Origin: Ctena decussata
Lineage: Eukaryota > Mollusca > Bivalvia > Lucinida > Lucinidae
Length of the DNA stretch: 64,000 nucleotides
Direction of reading: 5' to 3'
NCBI GenBank assembly: GCA_963989385.1
Contig: OZ022509.1
Location: 79,816,667 to 79,880,666, forward strand
The notes under the pieces are model-generated. The model was not told the origin of the DNA, did not search any database, and saw only the letters and a list, made by a program, of their open reading frames with translations. Shown piece by piece: positions 1 to 10,619 of this stretch. The position numbers and the translations under genes are program-made. Position 1 is the stretch's first letter. The number at the start of each line of letters is the position of its first letter.

Positions 1-36
1 ACCCAACATTGCAAACATTTGCCTAAAATGACCAAG

Positions 37-224
37 CCCCAAGGTTATAAAACATTTCTCGTGCTCAAATCAGCTGAGCATGAAATTATCTCTGCAGAGA
101 AAATTTGATACTTAGCTAAACTCAACAAGAAAACAACTGTACATATCAGTACTTTGCTATTTTTAGCAGGCAAAATTTCATGCTCAGCTGAGTTGAGCAT
201 GAAAAAAGTTTTATAACCTTGGGG
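37..224. mobile_element. 188-bp palindromic MITE with long terminal inverted repeats
   Basis: The two ends are inverted copies of each other over about 48 bases, both starting CCCCAAGGTTATAAAAC at the outer edge, with a few mismatches. The element is flanked by the direct repeat CCAAG at 32-36 and 225-229, which fits a 5-bp target-site duplication. There is no open frame. Terminal repeats plus a target duplication make it a non-autonomous DNA transposon; the superfamily is not clear. Confidence 0.75.
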
Positions 225-267
225 CCAAGTTCAAAAGGCCATACTTCTGTCAAAATTAACTTGAGCT

Positions 268-1620
268 CCAACAATTTTACAAAGGATAATGACATTCTGT
301 ATGCCTCTCTGGAAAACTTAGCCTTTTAATTGAGGTCTACACCCCAAGGATAGAATTAGCTCCCAAGAGAGTAAACTTCCCATCAAGTGCTGACCCCCTA
401 AAGAAGGGAGACAACTAATGGGTCAACATCTGGGGTTTCCACCATCCCTATAAATATGAATATCTTAAACTCCTGTTTTTCTCTCTGGAGGATACAGCTC
501 TGCAAATGAAGTCGTCTCTTCAGCAAATTCAGAAATGCCATAAGCTAGAGTTATTATAATGATTATGCTATACTGACCAGGCAACCTATGTATTTTCTGT
601 CCGATTAACAAAGGGAAACAAAGAAGAGCAACAAGAACTCCTGTTTTCTGGTTTGCTTTCCTGAAAGATGCATCTCTTCGTGAAGTTCTATATGCCTCTC
701 TGGATGTCAGAAGGTTTAAAGGTTTTATTCAATGACCGGTCCCTTAACCAAGGTATCAGTCTCAATGTAACATGTCACCACAACACAAATAATTAACAAC
801 AAAAACAATTTGAAGAAAGTTTCAAAGCAGACTAAGTGACTGTCGACACTCGGAGAGTGGTAAACCAGATCTCCAGATAATGTAACTCCCATTAGGCCCA
901 ACAAACACCCCATCACTTATTCAAACTTCTGTGTTTCCAACAATTTTACAAAGGATAATGACTTCCTGTATGCCTCTCTGGAAAATGTAGCCTTTTAATT
1001 GAGGTCTACACCCAAAGGAAAGATTTAACTCCCAGGGGAGCAAACTTCCTCGCAAGTGCTGACCCCCTAAAAAAGGGAGACAACTAACGGGTCTACGTCT
1101 GGGGTTTCCACCACCCCTATAAATGTGAATATCTTAAACTCCTGTTTGCCTCTCTGGAGGATACAGCTCCGTAAATGAAGTCGTCTCTTTGGCAAATTCA
1201 GAAATGCCATAAGCTAGAGTTATTCTAATGATTATGCTATACTGACCTGTCAACCTATGTATTTTCTGTCCGATTGACTAAGGGAAGCAACTGTCAACTT
1301 TACAAAGAGGAGCAACAAGAACTCCCGTTTTCTGGTTTGCTTTCCTGAAGGACGCATCTCTTCATGAAGTTCTGTATGCCTCTCTGGACCTCATTTTCAA
1401 ATAAATGAGTTCTACACCCCAGGGAAAGAATTTGCTCCCAGAGGAGCAAACTACCCACGAGGGCCGACCCCCTCAGGAGGGGGAGGCAAATGATAGGTCA
1501 AAATCTGTTTTTTCCTCCAGCCCTACAACAATGAACATCACAATATCCTGTTTGCCTCCCTGGAGAACAGAGCTCTTCCAATAAAGTCTACTCTTCAGGA
1601 CGTTCAGAAAAAAGAATGGG
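268..1620. repeat. Tandem duplication, period about 671 bp, two units plus a partial third
   Basis: A block of about 430 bp beginning CAACAATTTTACAAAGG at 268 recurs at 939, and a shorter degenerate third copy starts near 1372. The phrase TATGCCTCTCTGG recurs through all units at similar spacing. The units carry no conserved frame, so this is a local non-coding duplication, probably of an interspersed repeat. Confidence 0.75.
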
Positions 1621-1669
1621 TACACTCTCAGGAGCAGCAACTCTATCATTTTTATTTTTGCCTTCTTCC

Positions 1670-2930
1670 TAAATTTACAGATGCCAACTCTTAAATGTAA
1701 GAATTTGCCTCCCCAGCAGCATATTCTTTCCTTTACAAGCAGGCTCCATTTTTGAAAGCTTCTTCATCTCAGGGATCAACCAAGAAGTCACAAAGATTGT
1801 TCCCCTTCGTAAAAATGGATGTGAAACATGAGGGAAGTAAGCAGGAAGTCTCTTTGTAAAAATGGTGGAAAACATGACGGAAGGAAAGAGGAAGTCATTT
1901 AATTTGTAAAAAGAAAAGATAAAGGTTTCCCAAAGCCTAATAGCTGTAGGGGCAATGGGGGTAAGAGACCCACTGTATTTTGGCCACAGCTGATGAAAGG
2001 CGGAGCCCATCTCTCTCCTTTTGCTGCCTTATCCTTCCCTAATTGGAAATAGGTACCCATTTACTGCTGGGTTGACAGAGAGAGTTTTCCAGTTGTCGGA
2101 TGGCGACAGTGAGCTGCGTACTCACGACCTTCCGGTGACTTTCTGCACAATAACCGAGCCACTCTAACCACTCGACTACCGTGCCTCTCTGTAAAAAGAA
2201 GGGAACTCATAAAGATGTACCCATACACTCTAACTGCATACTTGAAAAAAATCAACATGGGATATACAGGCATACTTTAAAACTGTGCAGTAAACCCCAT
2301 ATCACTCATCTACTTAAATCATCAAATGTGAATGGGTTCACTCTCAGGAACAACAACTTTCCCATTTTCATTTCTGCCTCCCATCTAAATTGATTCCGTA
2401 GGAGCAAATTCTTTCCTTAACAAGTAGATACCATTTTGTAAGAGCTTTATCATCCCAGGAAGCAAACAAGAAGTCATTCAAGTTGTTCCCCTTTGTAAAA
2501 ATGGTGAAAAAAACTTGAGGGAAACAAACAGGAAGTCACTTAAGTTGTATCTAGAGATATAAACAATTAAATACCCATGCATCATAATTTCATACTTAGA
2601 AAAAATGAAAATGGGACAAACAATATTTGAACTTTCGGTAATCAAAAGCCAGATTTCTCGAAGAGTAATATGTACTCATGTAATCTGTTCTCAATCTACT
2701 TAAGGTCCATAGATCCACTTTTTGGGGGAGGGGAAGTTACTCTGCCAATTTGTTTTTATCTCCTTTCTAAATGGGGGTCAACTCTTAAAGGAAATAATCT
2801 GCTTCCAAAGAGCAAATTCTTTCCTTAACAAGTAGACTCCATTTTGAAAAGTCCTCTTTATCCCAAGAAGCAAACTGCAGGAAGTCACTTCAGTTTTCCT
2901 TTGTAAAAATGTTGGAAGAACATGAGAAAG
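1670..2930. repeat. Three diverged copies of a ~200-bp repeat; a fourth lies at 7390-7570
   Basis: Copies near 1680-1880, 2360-2530 and 2740-2930 share, in order, a GCCTCCC-like stretch, ATTCTTTCCTT, AAGTAGA-CCATTTT, AGAAGTCA and CCTTTGTAAAAATGG. The copy near 7390-7570 is in the same orientation. Divergence is substantial, so these are old. No coding potential is seen. Confidence 0.6.
1885..2190 (-). mobile_element. tRNA-derived SINE, minus strand
   Basis: Read on the minus strand, the element begins near 2190 with a tRNA-like head. The internal promoter A box (TAGTCGAGTGG) is at 2168-2178 and a degenerate B box at 2117-2129. The rest of the cloverleaf does not fold as a working tRNA, so this is a SINE head rather than a tRNA gene. 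The body continues to about 1885 and shares a segment with 5830-5990, also on the minus strand, which suggests two copies of one family. The exact 3' end was not located. Confidence 0.55.
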
Positions 2931-3017
2931 CAAACGTGAATTCACTTACTTGTTCCCTTTTGTCAAAATGAAAACAAAAGAAACAAATAAAAAAAACATG
3001 GATGTGTACACATTTAC

Positions 3018-3220
3018 TCAGAGCCCTAGATAAGAGGGAGTATTTGATGATAATAAGGGATATTTTTTGTAAATTCTGGACAAAAACATATGTTGTGACC
3101 CCTCATCTGAACCGCCTTGATGAGACGGTTCAGATGAGGGTCATAACATATTGTTTCAATGAGAAATGAAGAAAATTATCCATCAATTATAATCCAATAC
3201 CCCCTTATCTAGAGCTCTGA
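3018..3220. mobile_element. 203-bp palindromic MITE, copy 1
   Basis: The ends are inverted repeats (TCAGAGCCCTAGATAAG against CTTATCTAGAGCTCTGA), and the centre is a second inverted repeat built on CCTCATCTGAACCG. It is flanked by TAC on both sides (3015-3017 and 3221-3223). A second copy is at 6941-7153. Foldback MITE; superfamily unresolved. Confidence 0.7.
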
Positions 3221-3594
3221 TACTGTAATAAGTGTAATTTCATATTTGATCAAAATCAACATGGAACATACTGGAATACTTAATAAAATACACCACATGA
3301 AATAAGTAAAGTGCATTGTAGCAAGGGATTCTGAATTTCAAACTCACTACATGTTGCTGCAGTTTTGTTTTGTTTTTTTGCATCTTTCGTAGAAACTCGT
3401 ACATTTCTTGGTGTGTTTCACCAAGTCCTTTTCTGGTTAGTACCATTGAGATTTAGTAGAATCGTTAATTTTCTCACTCATTACAAGTTTATTTTTCCTC
3501 TATTTATTTAGTTGGCCTTTGAGAAGTTAATGCTTTAACCAGTCTACCAGAAAGTGTCAATGACTTCTCAAAATACAGTGACTGAATGTTGGAG

Positions 3595-3675
3595 TTTCAA
3601 ACGAGGTCCCAACTCCATATGACCTATTATTGGTGGGACATGATACCCGAGTTCACTCACTCGCTCGACTTAAAG
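3595..3675 (-). repeat. Degenerate SINE-tail fragment (GAGTGAGTGA type), minus strand
   Basis: On the minus strand this reads GAGCGAGTGAGTGAACTCGGG followed by a GTCCCACCA and CATATGGAG block. The same order occurs on the plus strand at 54517-54585. The two are diverged relatives of one short interspersed family. No internal promoter remains. Confidence 0.45.
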
Positions 3676-4327
3676 TTGACATTTAAGACTGAAGTCTAAG
3701 ACTTTCTCTGGATGAGACCTTTCATCTGCTTCTGTTGGCATAAATAGTTCAGCAGGCTTCCATTCTGCAAAAGAAATTAAAGGAGCTTTAAATCACTTTT
3801 AAATTCAAATGGCTTACACAGAACTTATGAAATTTTATAAGAAGATGCATTAAAACATTGAGAGCACTATCCGTTATATTTGGGAATTGCACCATTTGCA
3901 TTCTTATGCAGGCTGGATTTTACAGTAATTCTGCTGCATTTACAGAATGTCAACAGATGCTGTATACATTTAGCATCTATGGACAGGCTTGTTCCCATTG
4001 TGATTAAATGGAAGTTTTATGGGGCAATAACTATATTATGAGTTGTCCAGTTTCGCTTCAATTCAAACTTGTCTGAAACATTATAGCCATCAAAAATGCT
4101 TAGCGGTTCAAGATGTTCTACTGAGAAATGTAGCAAGCAGACATCATTTTCCAATTAAAGAACACAAAAGTCTCATGATATGGCAGTTTCCACCATATCT
4201 TTTATCGTCCACAAAGCAAGGAATAATAAGCAAATTCGACGAATTTATGTCCCCCGTCTTAGAAACTAGGTCTCCACTGTATATACACTTAGTGTTTGAG
4301 CTGGAAAAGCGGCTAAGTTAAAAATGT

Positions 4328-4985
4328 GAGGATACAAACCACATGCATATCTTCAGACCATGATCAAAACACCTGTGAAGTTTCAAAGGAATGGGCATAG
4401 AACTTTAGGAGGAGTTGCACACACAAGGTACCCACTATCTATTCACTTTGATAGTAAAATGTATAAAAAATGACTAAGTTCAATTTGCGAAAAAAGTAAT
4501 AAAAATAATATGAGGATTGTATGACTAAGTTCAACTTGTAGAAAAAGTAACAAAACATAATCTGAGGATAATATCCAAACCATATGCATATTTTCAGACC
4601 ATGACCAAAACACTTGTGAAGTTTCAAGGACATCGGCATAAAACTGTTTAAGGAGTTGCGCACACAAGGTATCCACTATCTAGTCACTTTGATAGTAAAA
4701 AGGCCTAAAAAATGATTAAGTTCAACTTGTGGAAAAAGTGACAAAAAATAATCTCAGGATTATATCCAAACCACATGCATATTTTCAGACCATGACAAAT
4801 ACATCTGTAAAAGTTTCGAAAGAATCGGCATAAAACTGTAGGAGGAGTTGCACACACAAGGTACCTACTACTTTTGGGGGACGGAAAGACGGAATGCCAA
4901 AAACTATGTCCCTCCGCTTTTTTTCGAAAAGGCGGGGGACAATAACCGGTGTTAATGGTCCAATATGATCCATTATTAACCTTGG
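4328..4985. repeat. Three tandem units of about 190-235 bp
   Basis: Each unit contains CATGCATAT, TTCAGACCATGA, AAGTTTC, GGAGTTGC and ACACACAAGGTA in the same order, at about 4340, 4578 and 4775. Short open frames inside the units are translations of the repeat and show no recognisable domain. This texture is common in bivalve interspersed repeats. Confidence 0.7.
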
Positions 4986-5162
4986 CTGAGATCCTGTTCA
5001 ATAAATGCAGCCCTCAATGCCCTTAGTGAATAGCTACCTGCAGAACTTGCTTATAAGTTATTTGCATAGATCAAAGGTCTGGCTTCTTTCTATCATACTT
5101 TCTGGTAGGCCAACCAACAGACATAATGATCACCATACTGGCTGTCTCTAGTTTGGTAACAC

Positions 5163-5255
5163 AGTAACAGGGAGCCATCTCTGGTACAGTCTGTGTATAA
5201 TTATTAAGTAACCACCATCTCTGGTACAGTCTGTGTATAAGTAACCAATCATAGA
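5163..5255. repeat. Short direct duplication
   Basis: The phrase CCATCTCTGGTACAGTCTGT followed by GTATAA occurs twice within about 45 bases, and each copy is followed by AAGTAACCA. A local slippage-type duplication with no other feature. Confidence 0.7.
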
Positions 5256-5609
5256 GTTTCCTTCCTGCTTATTAGACAAAAAAATCTTCAAAATCATTTG
5301 CAAATCAGCACAGTCAAAACCAGATGTTCCAGCTGGCTTTTGCTGACCAATACCTACACAGTGTTTAAATCAGTTTCACGTAAACCCCATACAAATCCAT
5401 GATCTTCTGTTTATAGCAGGTGCACAAATGACATATTTAAACACTTCCCTTAGAATAGAAGAAATCAGTACAAATGCTTGATTTATTTTTAGAGCACCTG
5501 GTCTCACTGACTGAGTATCAGTGCACAGAATGTCAATATTTTTCTATTCTACCACCTTTGTCAGACTAGTCCAGACTAGCAATACAATTGTCCAATGTAA
5601 GACCTGTCA

Positions 5610-5765
5610 CCGGGACAGGATGGCTCGCCTGACAGTGCCTTGCCCATCACCTAAAAAACTTTAATGTAAAACACCGCCGCCGCCGCTAACGCCAACACCG
5701 AAGGTAGTACAATAGCTCTTCCTGAGCTTCGTTCAGGCGAGCGAAAAAGGGCAGTGCCAGTGAGT
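5610..5765. repeat. Short hairpin-ended repeat with a GCC-rich core
   Basis: It starts near GGATGGCTCGCCTGA and ends CCTGAGC-TTCG-TTCAGGCGAGC, with a CGCCGCCGCCGCTAACGCC core. The end structure, a short hairpin next to a GGCGAGC-type terminus, resembles the larger elements at 51342-53440 and 55599-57366. It may be a deleted relative of those. Confidence 0.45.
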
Positions 5766-5826
5766 GAGACCTGTATTATTTGGAGCTATGCATTTTAATA
5801 ATGTGCCCCATAAAATACATAAATAA

Positions 5827-6165
5827 TTATGAAGATTGTAGGAAAGGAACCATTATTCGTGAAAGTAAAGGTAAAAGGTTTTCCAGAGTTTTGTGGTCGT
5901 AGGGGAAGAAGGCTGTTAGAGCCCTACTGCATCCTGGGCACAGCATATAATATGAAAAAAATAACCCAACACTTTCCTTTTGCTGCCTCAAGGTAAGTGA
6001 ATACAGTAAGTAAGACAATGGTCTACTGTGCTTGCAGTAGGTGCAGGCCGGCATTCAATCATTTCTCTCTTCTTTCTCCCTCTCTCTCTGGGAGATGGTC
6101 TGATACAGACTAAAATACTGCCTCAAAGGGCCATTAAGCCCATAACAACCAACCAACCAATGCAT
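5827..6165. repeat. SINE-like repeat ending in an AACC tail
   Basis: 5830-5990 matches the body of the minus-strand SINE at 1885-2035. 6020-6110 matches, in reverse, 30660-30760 (shared CTACTGTGCTTGCAGTAG). The segment ends near 6165 in AACAACCAACCAACCA, a simple tail typical of tRNA-type SINEs. The two parts may be adjacent fragments rather than one element. Confidence 0.45.
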
Positions 6166-6409
6166 ACAGAAATAATCACATCGTGCTGCACATTTGTGCA
6201 AACATATCAGTTTCCACTTTCACTTTAAAGATTCAGACTGCAAATGAAAAACAGTGAATTTAGAAATCTGGTAAGACTCAACAAATGTGCAGGCAGCTGG
6301 CTGATATAAGTCATCAGGCTCCTTTAAATCTGTTTATCATATGACATCACTGTTATTCAGTGGATAACGTCCTATCATAAAAATCGTATGGCCACACGTG
6401 TAATAACAC

Positions 6410-6460
6410 TTTGGTAACGTCATTGACAATTTTTGTAACGTCATTGACAATGTACGCGTC
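6410..6460. repeat. Direct repeat of GTAACGTCATTGACAA
   Basis: A 16-base word occurs twice about 20 bases apart. It contains a partial CRE-like core (ACGTCA). No gene is nearby, so function is unknown. Confidence 0.5.
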
Positions 6461-6550
6461 AACAGTGCGTTTACTTATTAACTTAATGTTCAATTTGAAG
6501 ACGTTAAAATCGCATTTTAAGAGCAATATGATAAACAGAATCTTACACTC

Positions 6551-6621
6551 GTGGTCATTTCATATGAAATTTATGAAACTCGCCAAAGGCTTGTTTCATA
6601 AATTTCATATGAAATGATCAC
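6551..6621. repeat. Long near-perfect hairpin
   Basis: Arms of about 29 bases (left arm ATTTCATATGAAATTTATG, right arm its complement) surround an 11-12 base loop containing CGCCAAAGG. The arm itself contains the palindrome CATATG. It could be a small foldback MITE or a recent inverted duplication. Confidence 0.75.
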
Positions 6622-6940
6622 TCCTACAAGATCCTCTATTCAATGCAATGCCATTAAAAGTATACCTACAGCAGACATTTGAACAGTATTCTTCAGGCAT
6701 ATTTCAAGTTTCTCTGCTCCCACAAGCATGCTGCTGAAGTGGCACACATGACGTATTTTGGATTCATTTCTTTCATTCTCAAAAGTACATTGTTATTGGT
6801 ATTTCTGTCCACCATCAGATTAACCTTCCACTGGCATAATCAACTAAATTTTCTTCATATGTTTCAGTCCCTAAAAATAGATAAAAATATTTTCCGAATG
6901 TTCATATACATGTATAATGTAAAGTATGCATAATCATAAC

Positions 6941-7153
6941 ACAGAGCTCTTGATACAATGTAAGAGCGAATATTTGGTGATAGTTAAGGCTAACTTTTGT
7001 TATTTCTGCATACAAACATATGTTGTGACCCCTCATCTGGACTGTTTCGACAAGACAGTTCAGATGAGGGATCACAACATATGGTTTCAATGAAAAATAA
7101 GAAAAAATTATCACTCAATTATCATCAAATACCCCTCTTATCTAGAGCTCTGT
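6941..7153. mobile_element. 213-bp palindromic MITE, copy 2
   Basis: Same family as 3018-3220: outer inverted repeat ACAGAGCTC...GAGCTCTGT and inner foldback around CCTCATCTG. The flanks are TAAC on both sides (6937-6940 and 7154-7157). The target duplication therefore looks like 3-4 bp in this family. Confidence 0.7.
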
Positions 7154-7647
7154 TAACAGGAGATAAGAGGTGAAACGATTCACTGAAATTGTATCATATC
7201 AATAATACTGCCCTCTTATGATTCCTTGAAAACTGTATCTGGTGCTATCCATATATTGTCGGGACAATATGATATACTATGTCAAGTTTCTTTCAACTTC
7301 TTTGAAAAGTTTTGTAAAATCTATAACTTGGCAAATTTAAGGTGTACAGATACACTTTCATATGAAGCAATCTAACCCATTTTCTTTCTTTTTTTTCCTT
7401 TTTTTTCTCAACTGCGCCAAGTCATAAAGGTAAGAATTTGCACCCCATCCCCCCCCCCCGACCAGACTTTTTCCTTTATGAATAGACCCCATTATGGAAG
7501 GGCGTCTTCATTCAGGAAAGGTAAGAGGACATCACAGAAGTCGTTTCCCTTTGTAAAAGTGGCAGAATACATCGTTGTGTACCCATACACTATAAGCGGT
7601 TCCATTGTCCTAGATGGTCTGTGTTTATTTCTAAAACACAATTCTAG

Positions 7648-7741
7648 AATAAACAGTGTATTGTTGCAAAATGGGCACTCTAATATTAGAAAAACATTAA
7701 TATTGCAGTGCCCATTTTGCAACAATACACCATGTACACTG

Positions 7742-7791
<50 letters not shown>
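7648..7791. repeat. Imperfect foldback followed by a (TA)n microsatellite
   Basis: ATTGTTGCAAAATGGGCAC near 7660-7678 is mirrored by its complement at 7708-7727, and the inverted match extends outward with a small insertion. About 45 bases of pure TA follow from 7747. Open frames on both strands here only translate the foldback and the TA run. Confidence 0.8.
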
Positions 7792-7792
<1 letters not shown>

Positions 7793-8083
7793 CTAAAATC
7801 GATAAAGACTTCACAGTGTGTGTGTGTCGATAATAGTAACTGCCCCTTGTTGATAAAACCCTCCACTGTCAATTAGCTCCACAGAATTTGAAAAGGTTTG
7901 TTGTTAATGGAAAACTTCATGACCATTACATTCCCCAGCTACTAGTAGCCCAGCACTGGGCTGGAAAATACCTAGAAACTGTTTTCATTTTTTTTAAACT
8001 AGAAACTTGTTTCTGAAATAATTTAGGGCTAGAGCTGGAGCGGGACTGCAGCCGCTAGCAGCTACTGAGCTTCCTTTACTTAC

Positions 8084-8304
8084 ATATGGCAACTGGAAGA
8101 ACAACACCAGAAACATCATTAATGTTGTACATTGTCTCTTCTGTGATTCCCCTGTCTCCACGAGGCACTTGCCTTTCTTGTGTATGACTTGACAAATATC
8201 GACGGCCACCACATATTATTTGTCTTATTGTTGGCCTTAGATCAACTGCTGTATAAGAGAGGCTGTAGCGGAGTCGAAAATAACAATCTCTACAACGACT
8301 GAAT
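8084..8304 (-). CDS. Candidate internal exon of an unidentified gene
   Basis: On the minus strand a pyrimidine-rich tract ending GCCTTGTAG precedes 8304, and an exact consensus donor GTAAGT begins at 8083. The 221 bases between are open in one frame, entering in phase 2 and leaving in phase 1. The peptide (about 73 residues) is rich in Arg and Tyr near its start (CRDCYFRLRY) and ends GVVLPVAI. I do not recognise the family. No partner exon was found on either side, so this rests on splice signals plus an open frame and could be chance. Confidence 0.35.
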
Positions 8305-8399
8305 CTACAAGGCACACACAAGCATGCACTGGAAATGACTGTCATGATTGTTTGTTTAATTGTCAAGTTTAATTGATATGATGCATGCAGTAGAAAGCC

Positions 8400-9100
8400 T
8401 TAAACTCCCAGCGTACGAATCTGCAAGCTGTACGAATCTGTAACATGTCACTCTACAGCACTTCACTTTCCATAACAATCAAGAGCTAAATCAGATAAAC
8501 ACTCGTAACAAATACATGTAGTGACCTCAGAATTGTGTAACATTATCTGTAGACGGTGCTACTATGAATAACTGAATAAAACTCAGCATACAAATTCACA
8601 AAGTTCTGTCAAACTTGTGGAATACCCACTTTTAATTATAGTGTAATTGTTTACAAATTTCTCTGATTTACTTCGAAGAGCTAACAAGGGAAGTTACTGC
8701 GTAGCAACCAAAATAGAATAGAATTGATGAAAATTCAGGATTTGGGGTCCAACCACCTCCAGAATTAATGCAGAAACCTACTTTACCCCACTCAGATTTT
8801 TAAAGAAATGTGTATTATAGGTTTTTCTTTATTTACTAGAATATGGCACACTATCTGTATCAGTGTACGTTTTGCACATTGCCCTCTTAAATAGGAGACC
8901 ATGGTACGTCTAGACAACCTCAAGTTTCACATGTAAGTGATAACTGGAACGAACAGCAGTTTCAGAATATACACGCCCCACTTTGAATCATTTATTTGTT
9001 GTCTACTTTATATAAAAACTGCAACATTAATCAGATTCAGACAAAGTATGAATGTTTAAAATCTGATGATATCCACCTACTGTAATTTCCCACCAGTTTC
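8400..9100. other. No feature recognised
   Basis: AT-rich sequence with no convincing exon, repeat or RNA gene on either strand. Confidence 0.5.
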
Positions 9101-9483
9101 AAATTTAAAGAGTAACGACACTTCAGGAACTGACTGAATCAGATCCCAAACCCTATCCCCAACATCAAAGGGAAAGATTGACAAAGACATCCCAACAAAC
9201 AATAAATTACAAGTGATAAGCCGAGTCAGCAGCTCTTTCCCAAATAGATGGCAACTCAGCTATCTTAATTGAACTAAATAATTTAGACCAACAGACGGGT
9301 TACAACGGACTAAGCAAATTATATGAAAAACATTTAACAATTATTTTTACCTATTTTCTATTTTTATGATAGAAGGATTAAACTGAGAACACAATAAATT
9401 AAACAGCACCGAACATAAAACAAATGCAACCACAACAAAAGTACCGCCTTGGGACGGTCAGTAATAACTACTGGGGGGTTTCA
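9101..9483 (-). mobile_element. Element A, copy 1 (minus strand, 5' truncated)
   Basis: Reading the minus strand, it runs from the conserved interior (CCCAGTAGTTATTACTGACC) through TTACCTATTTTCTATTTTTA (which appears on the plus strand) to the family's common 3' end GTTACTCTTTAAATTT. It lacks the first ~60 bases present in the copies at 21500 and 35038. There are no terminal inverted repeats, no frame and no A/B box. A shared 3' end with variable 5' truncation suggests a retroposed sequence, but this is inference. Confidence 0.7.
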
Positions 9484-9916
9484 ACATTTTTTATTTTCAT
9501 CTGCTGTTCCATGCCAACGGAAAGAAGAATCGCAAAAAGTATACCTTTTTCGTTTTTTGATACACCCTTTTATTTGAAATATGTGTCATGAAAATCCCTT
9601 TCAGTGCGTGGACAAAATATTTAGTGCTTACAGAGAATTGATGTTAAATTTGCCCAGTAAGAAACCTGTAAGAATAAAACTAACTTGGGAACAAAATGCA
9701 TTGCCCAAATGGGGGGTGGGTCTCCATAATGTTATGTACTAATAATCACAACTAAACAACGTGGGTTCTAGCTCTGAACTTATTTATTTACAAGGCGGCA
9801 GAATGCTAGATCACATAGATTATAGCTTATCAGGGAGGGTTATTGTTTTTCGTAATTATGTATATACTGTAACTATAAGAACAGACTTCTTATTGCTGCT
9901 GCAAGTATACAACACA

Positions 9917-10252
9917 CAAGGGCCATTTTCTGGTTACAAATGGATTTTCACCAAACTCACCAGTACCTATTTGAAAGTGTTGGCTTTCATATATTGAAAT
10001 ACTGATCTCATCTGAAGTGTGTTTTGAGTGGAGCGCGGTATCAAATTGGGTGGTAATTCCACCCCAGTACTTACAATGTAGCTTTGTTTTTTTCCAATTA
10101 TCTCTATAAGTAATGATGACTGATTAACCATTATGATTTGAAATAACACAAGCATATATGCTCATTAATTTGGTTATATAGCTTACCATTTTTTGCTTAT
10201 TTTATACCAATTAATGACCTTAAAAGTGGTAACAGCCATTTTACTCATTTTT
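9917..10252 (+). repeat. Diverged ~330-bp repeat; inverted partner at 16424-16744
   Basis: Shared phrases include AGGGCCATTTTCTGG, TTGGCTTTCA-ATATTGAAATACTGA, CCAATTATCTCTATAA and TGATTTGAAAT-type stretches, in reverse order and strand at 16424-16744. Many substitutions separate the two copies, so the pair is old. Confidence 0.65.
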
Positions 10253-10455
10253 GCTTCTCTGCCTCTATTAAAAAACAACAACAATTTTTCTTTACTTAAC
10301 CAGATATATAAATGAAACTTTGTGATTATATTAGTATAGCAGTGAAGATTTATACCGTAGTGGACGTATAACCGAGATCTACAGTTTTCAATTTTGTAGA
10401 ACTTTGCTTAAGAAATAAAAGAAAGATTTAATATTTTAGAATTTTAATTATTGCG

Positions 10456-10617
10456 ACAACCGGCGTTGTTGTTCGCTATAAAGCTTAACCACATAAGCAA
10501 AGAACATGGCCGACACTGGACATTATATTACCATATACAACCGGCGTTATGTGTACGCTATAAAGCTTAACCACAAAAGCAAAGAACTTGGCCGACACTG
10601 GACATTATATAACCAAG
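10456..10617. repeat. Tandem duplication with an 81-bp period
   Basis: Two units start ACAACCGGCGTT at 10456 and 10537 and share CGCTATAAAGCTTAACCACA and GGCCGACACTGGACATTATA. The open frame across them translates the repeat only. Confidence 0.8.
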
Positions 10618-10619
10618 CA

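Noticed and set aside
1675..2010. 111-codon minus-strand frame with TAIRLWETF, resembling the end of a retroelement protein
   Set aside because: The match is very short, the sequence belongs to a SINE-like repeat shared with 5830-5990, and the second copy does not keep the frame.
7478..7872. Open frames on both strands ending in Tyr-Ile repeats
   Set aside because: They translate a foldback and a TA microsatellite.
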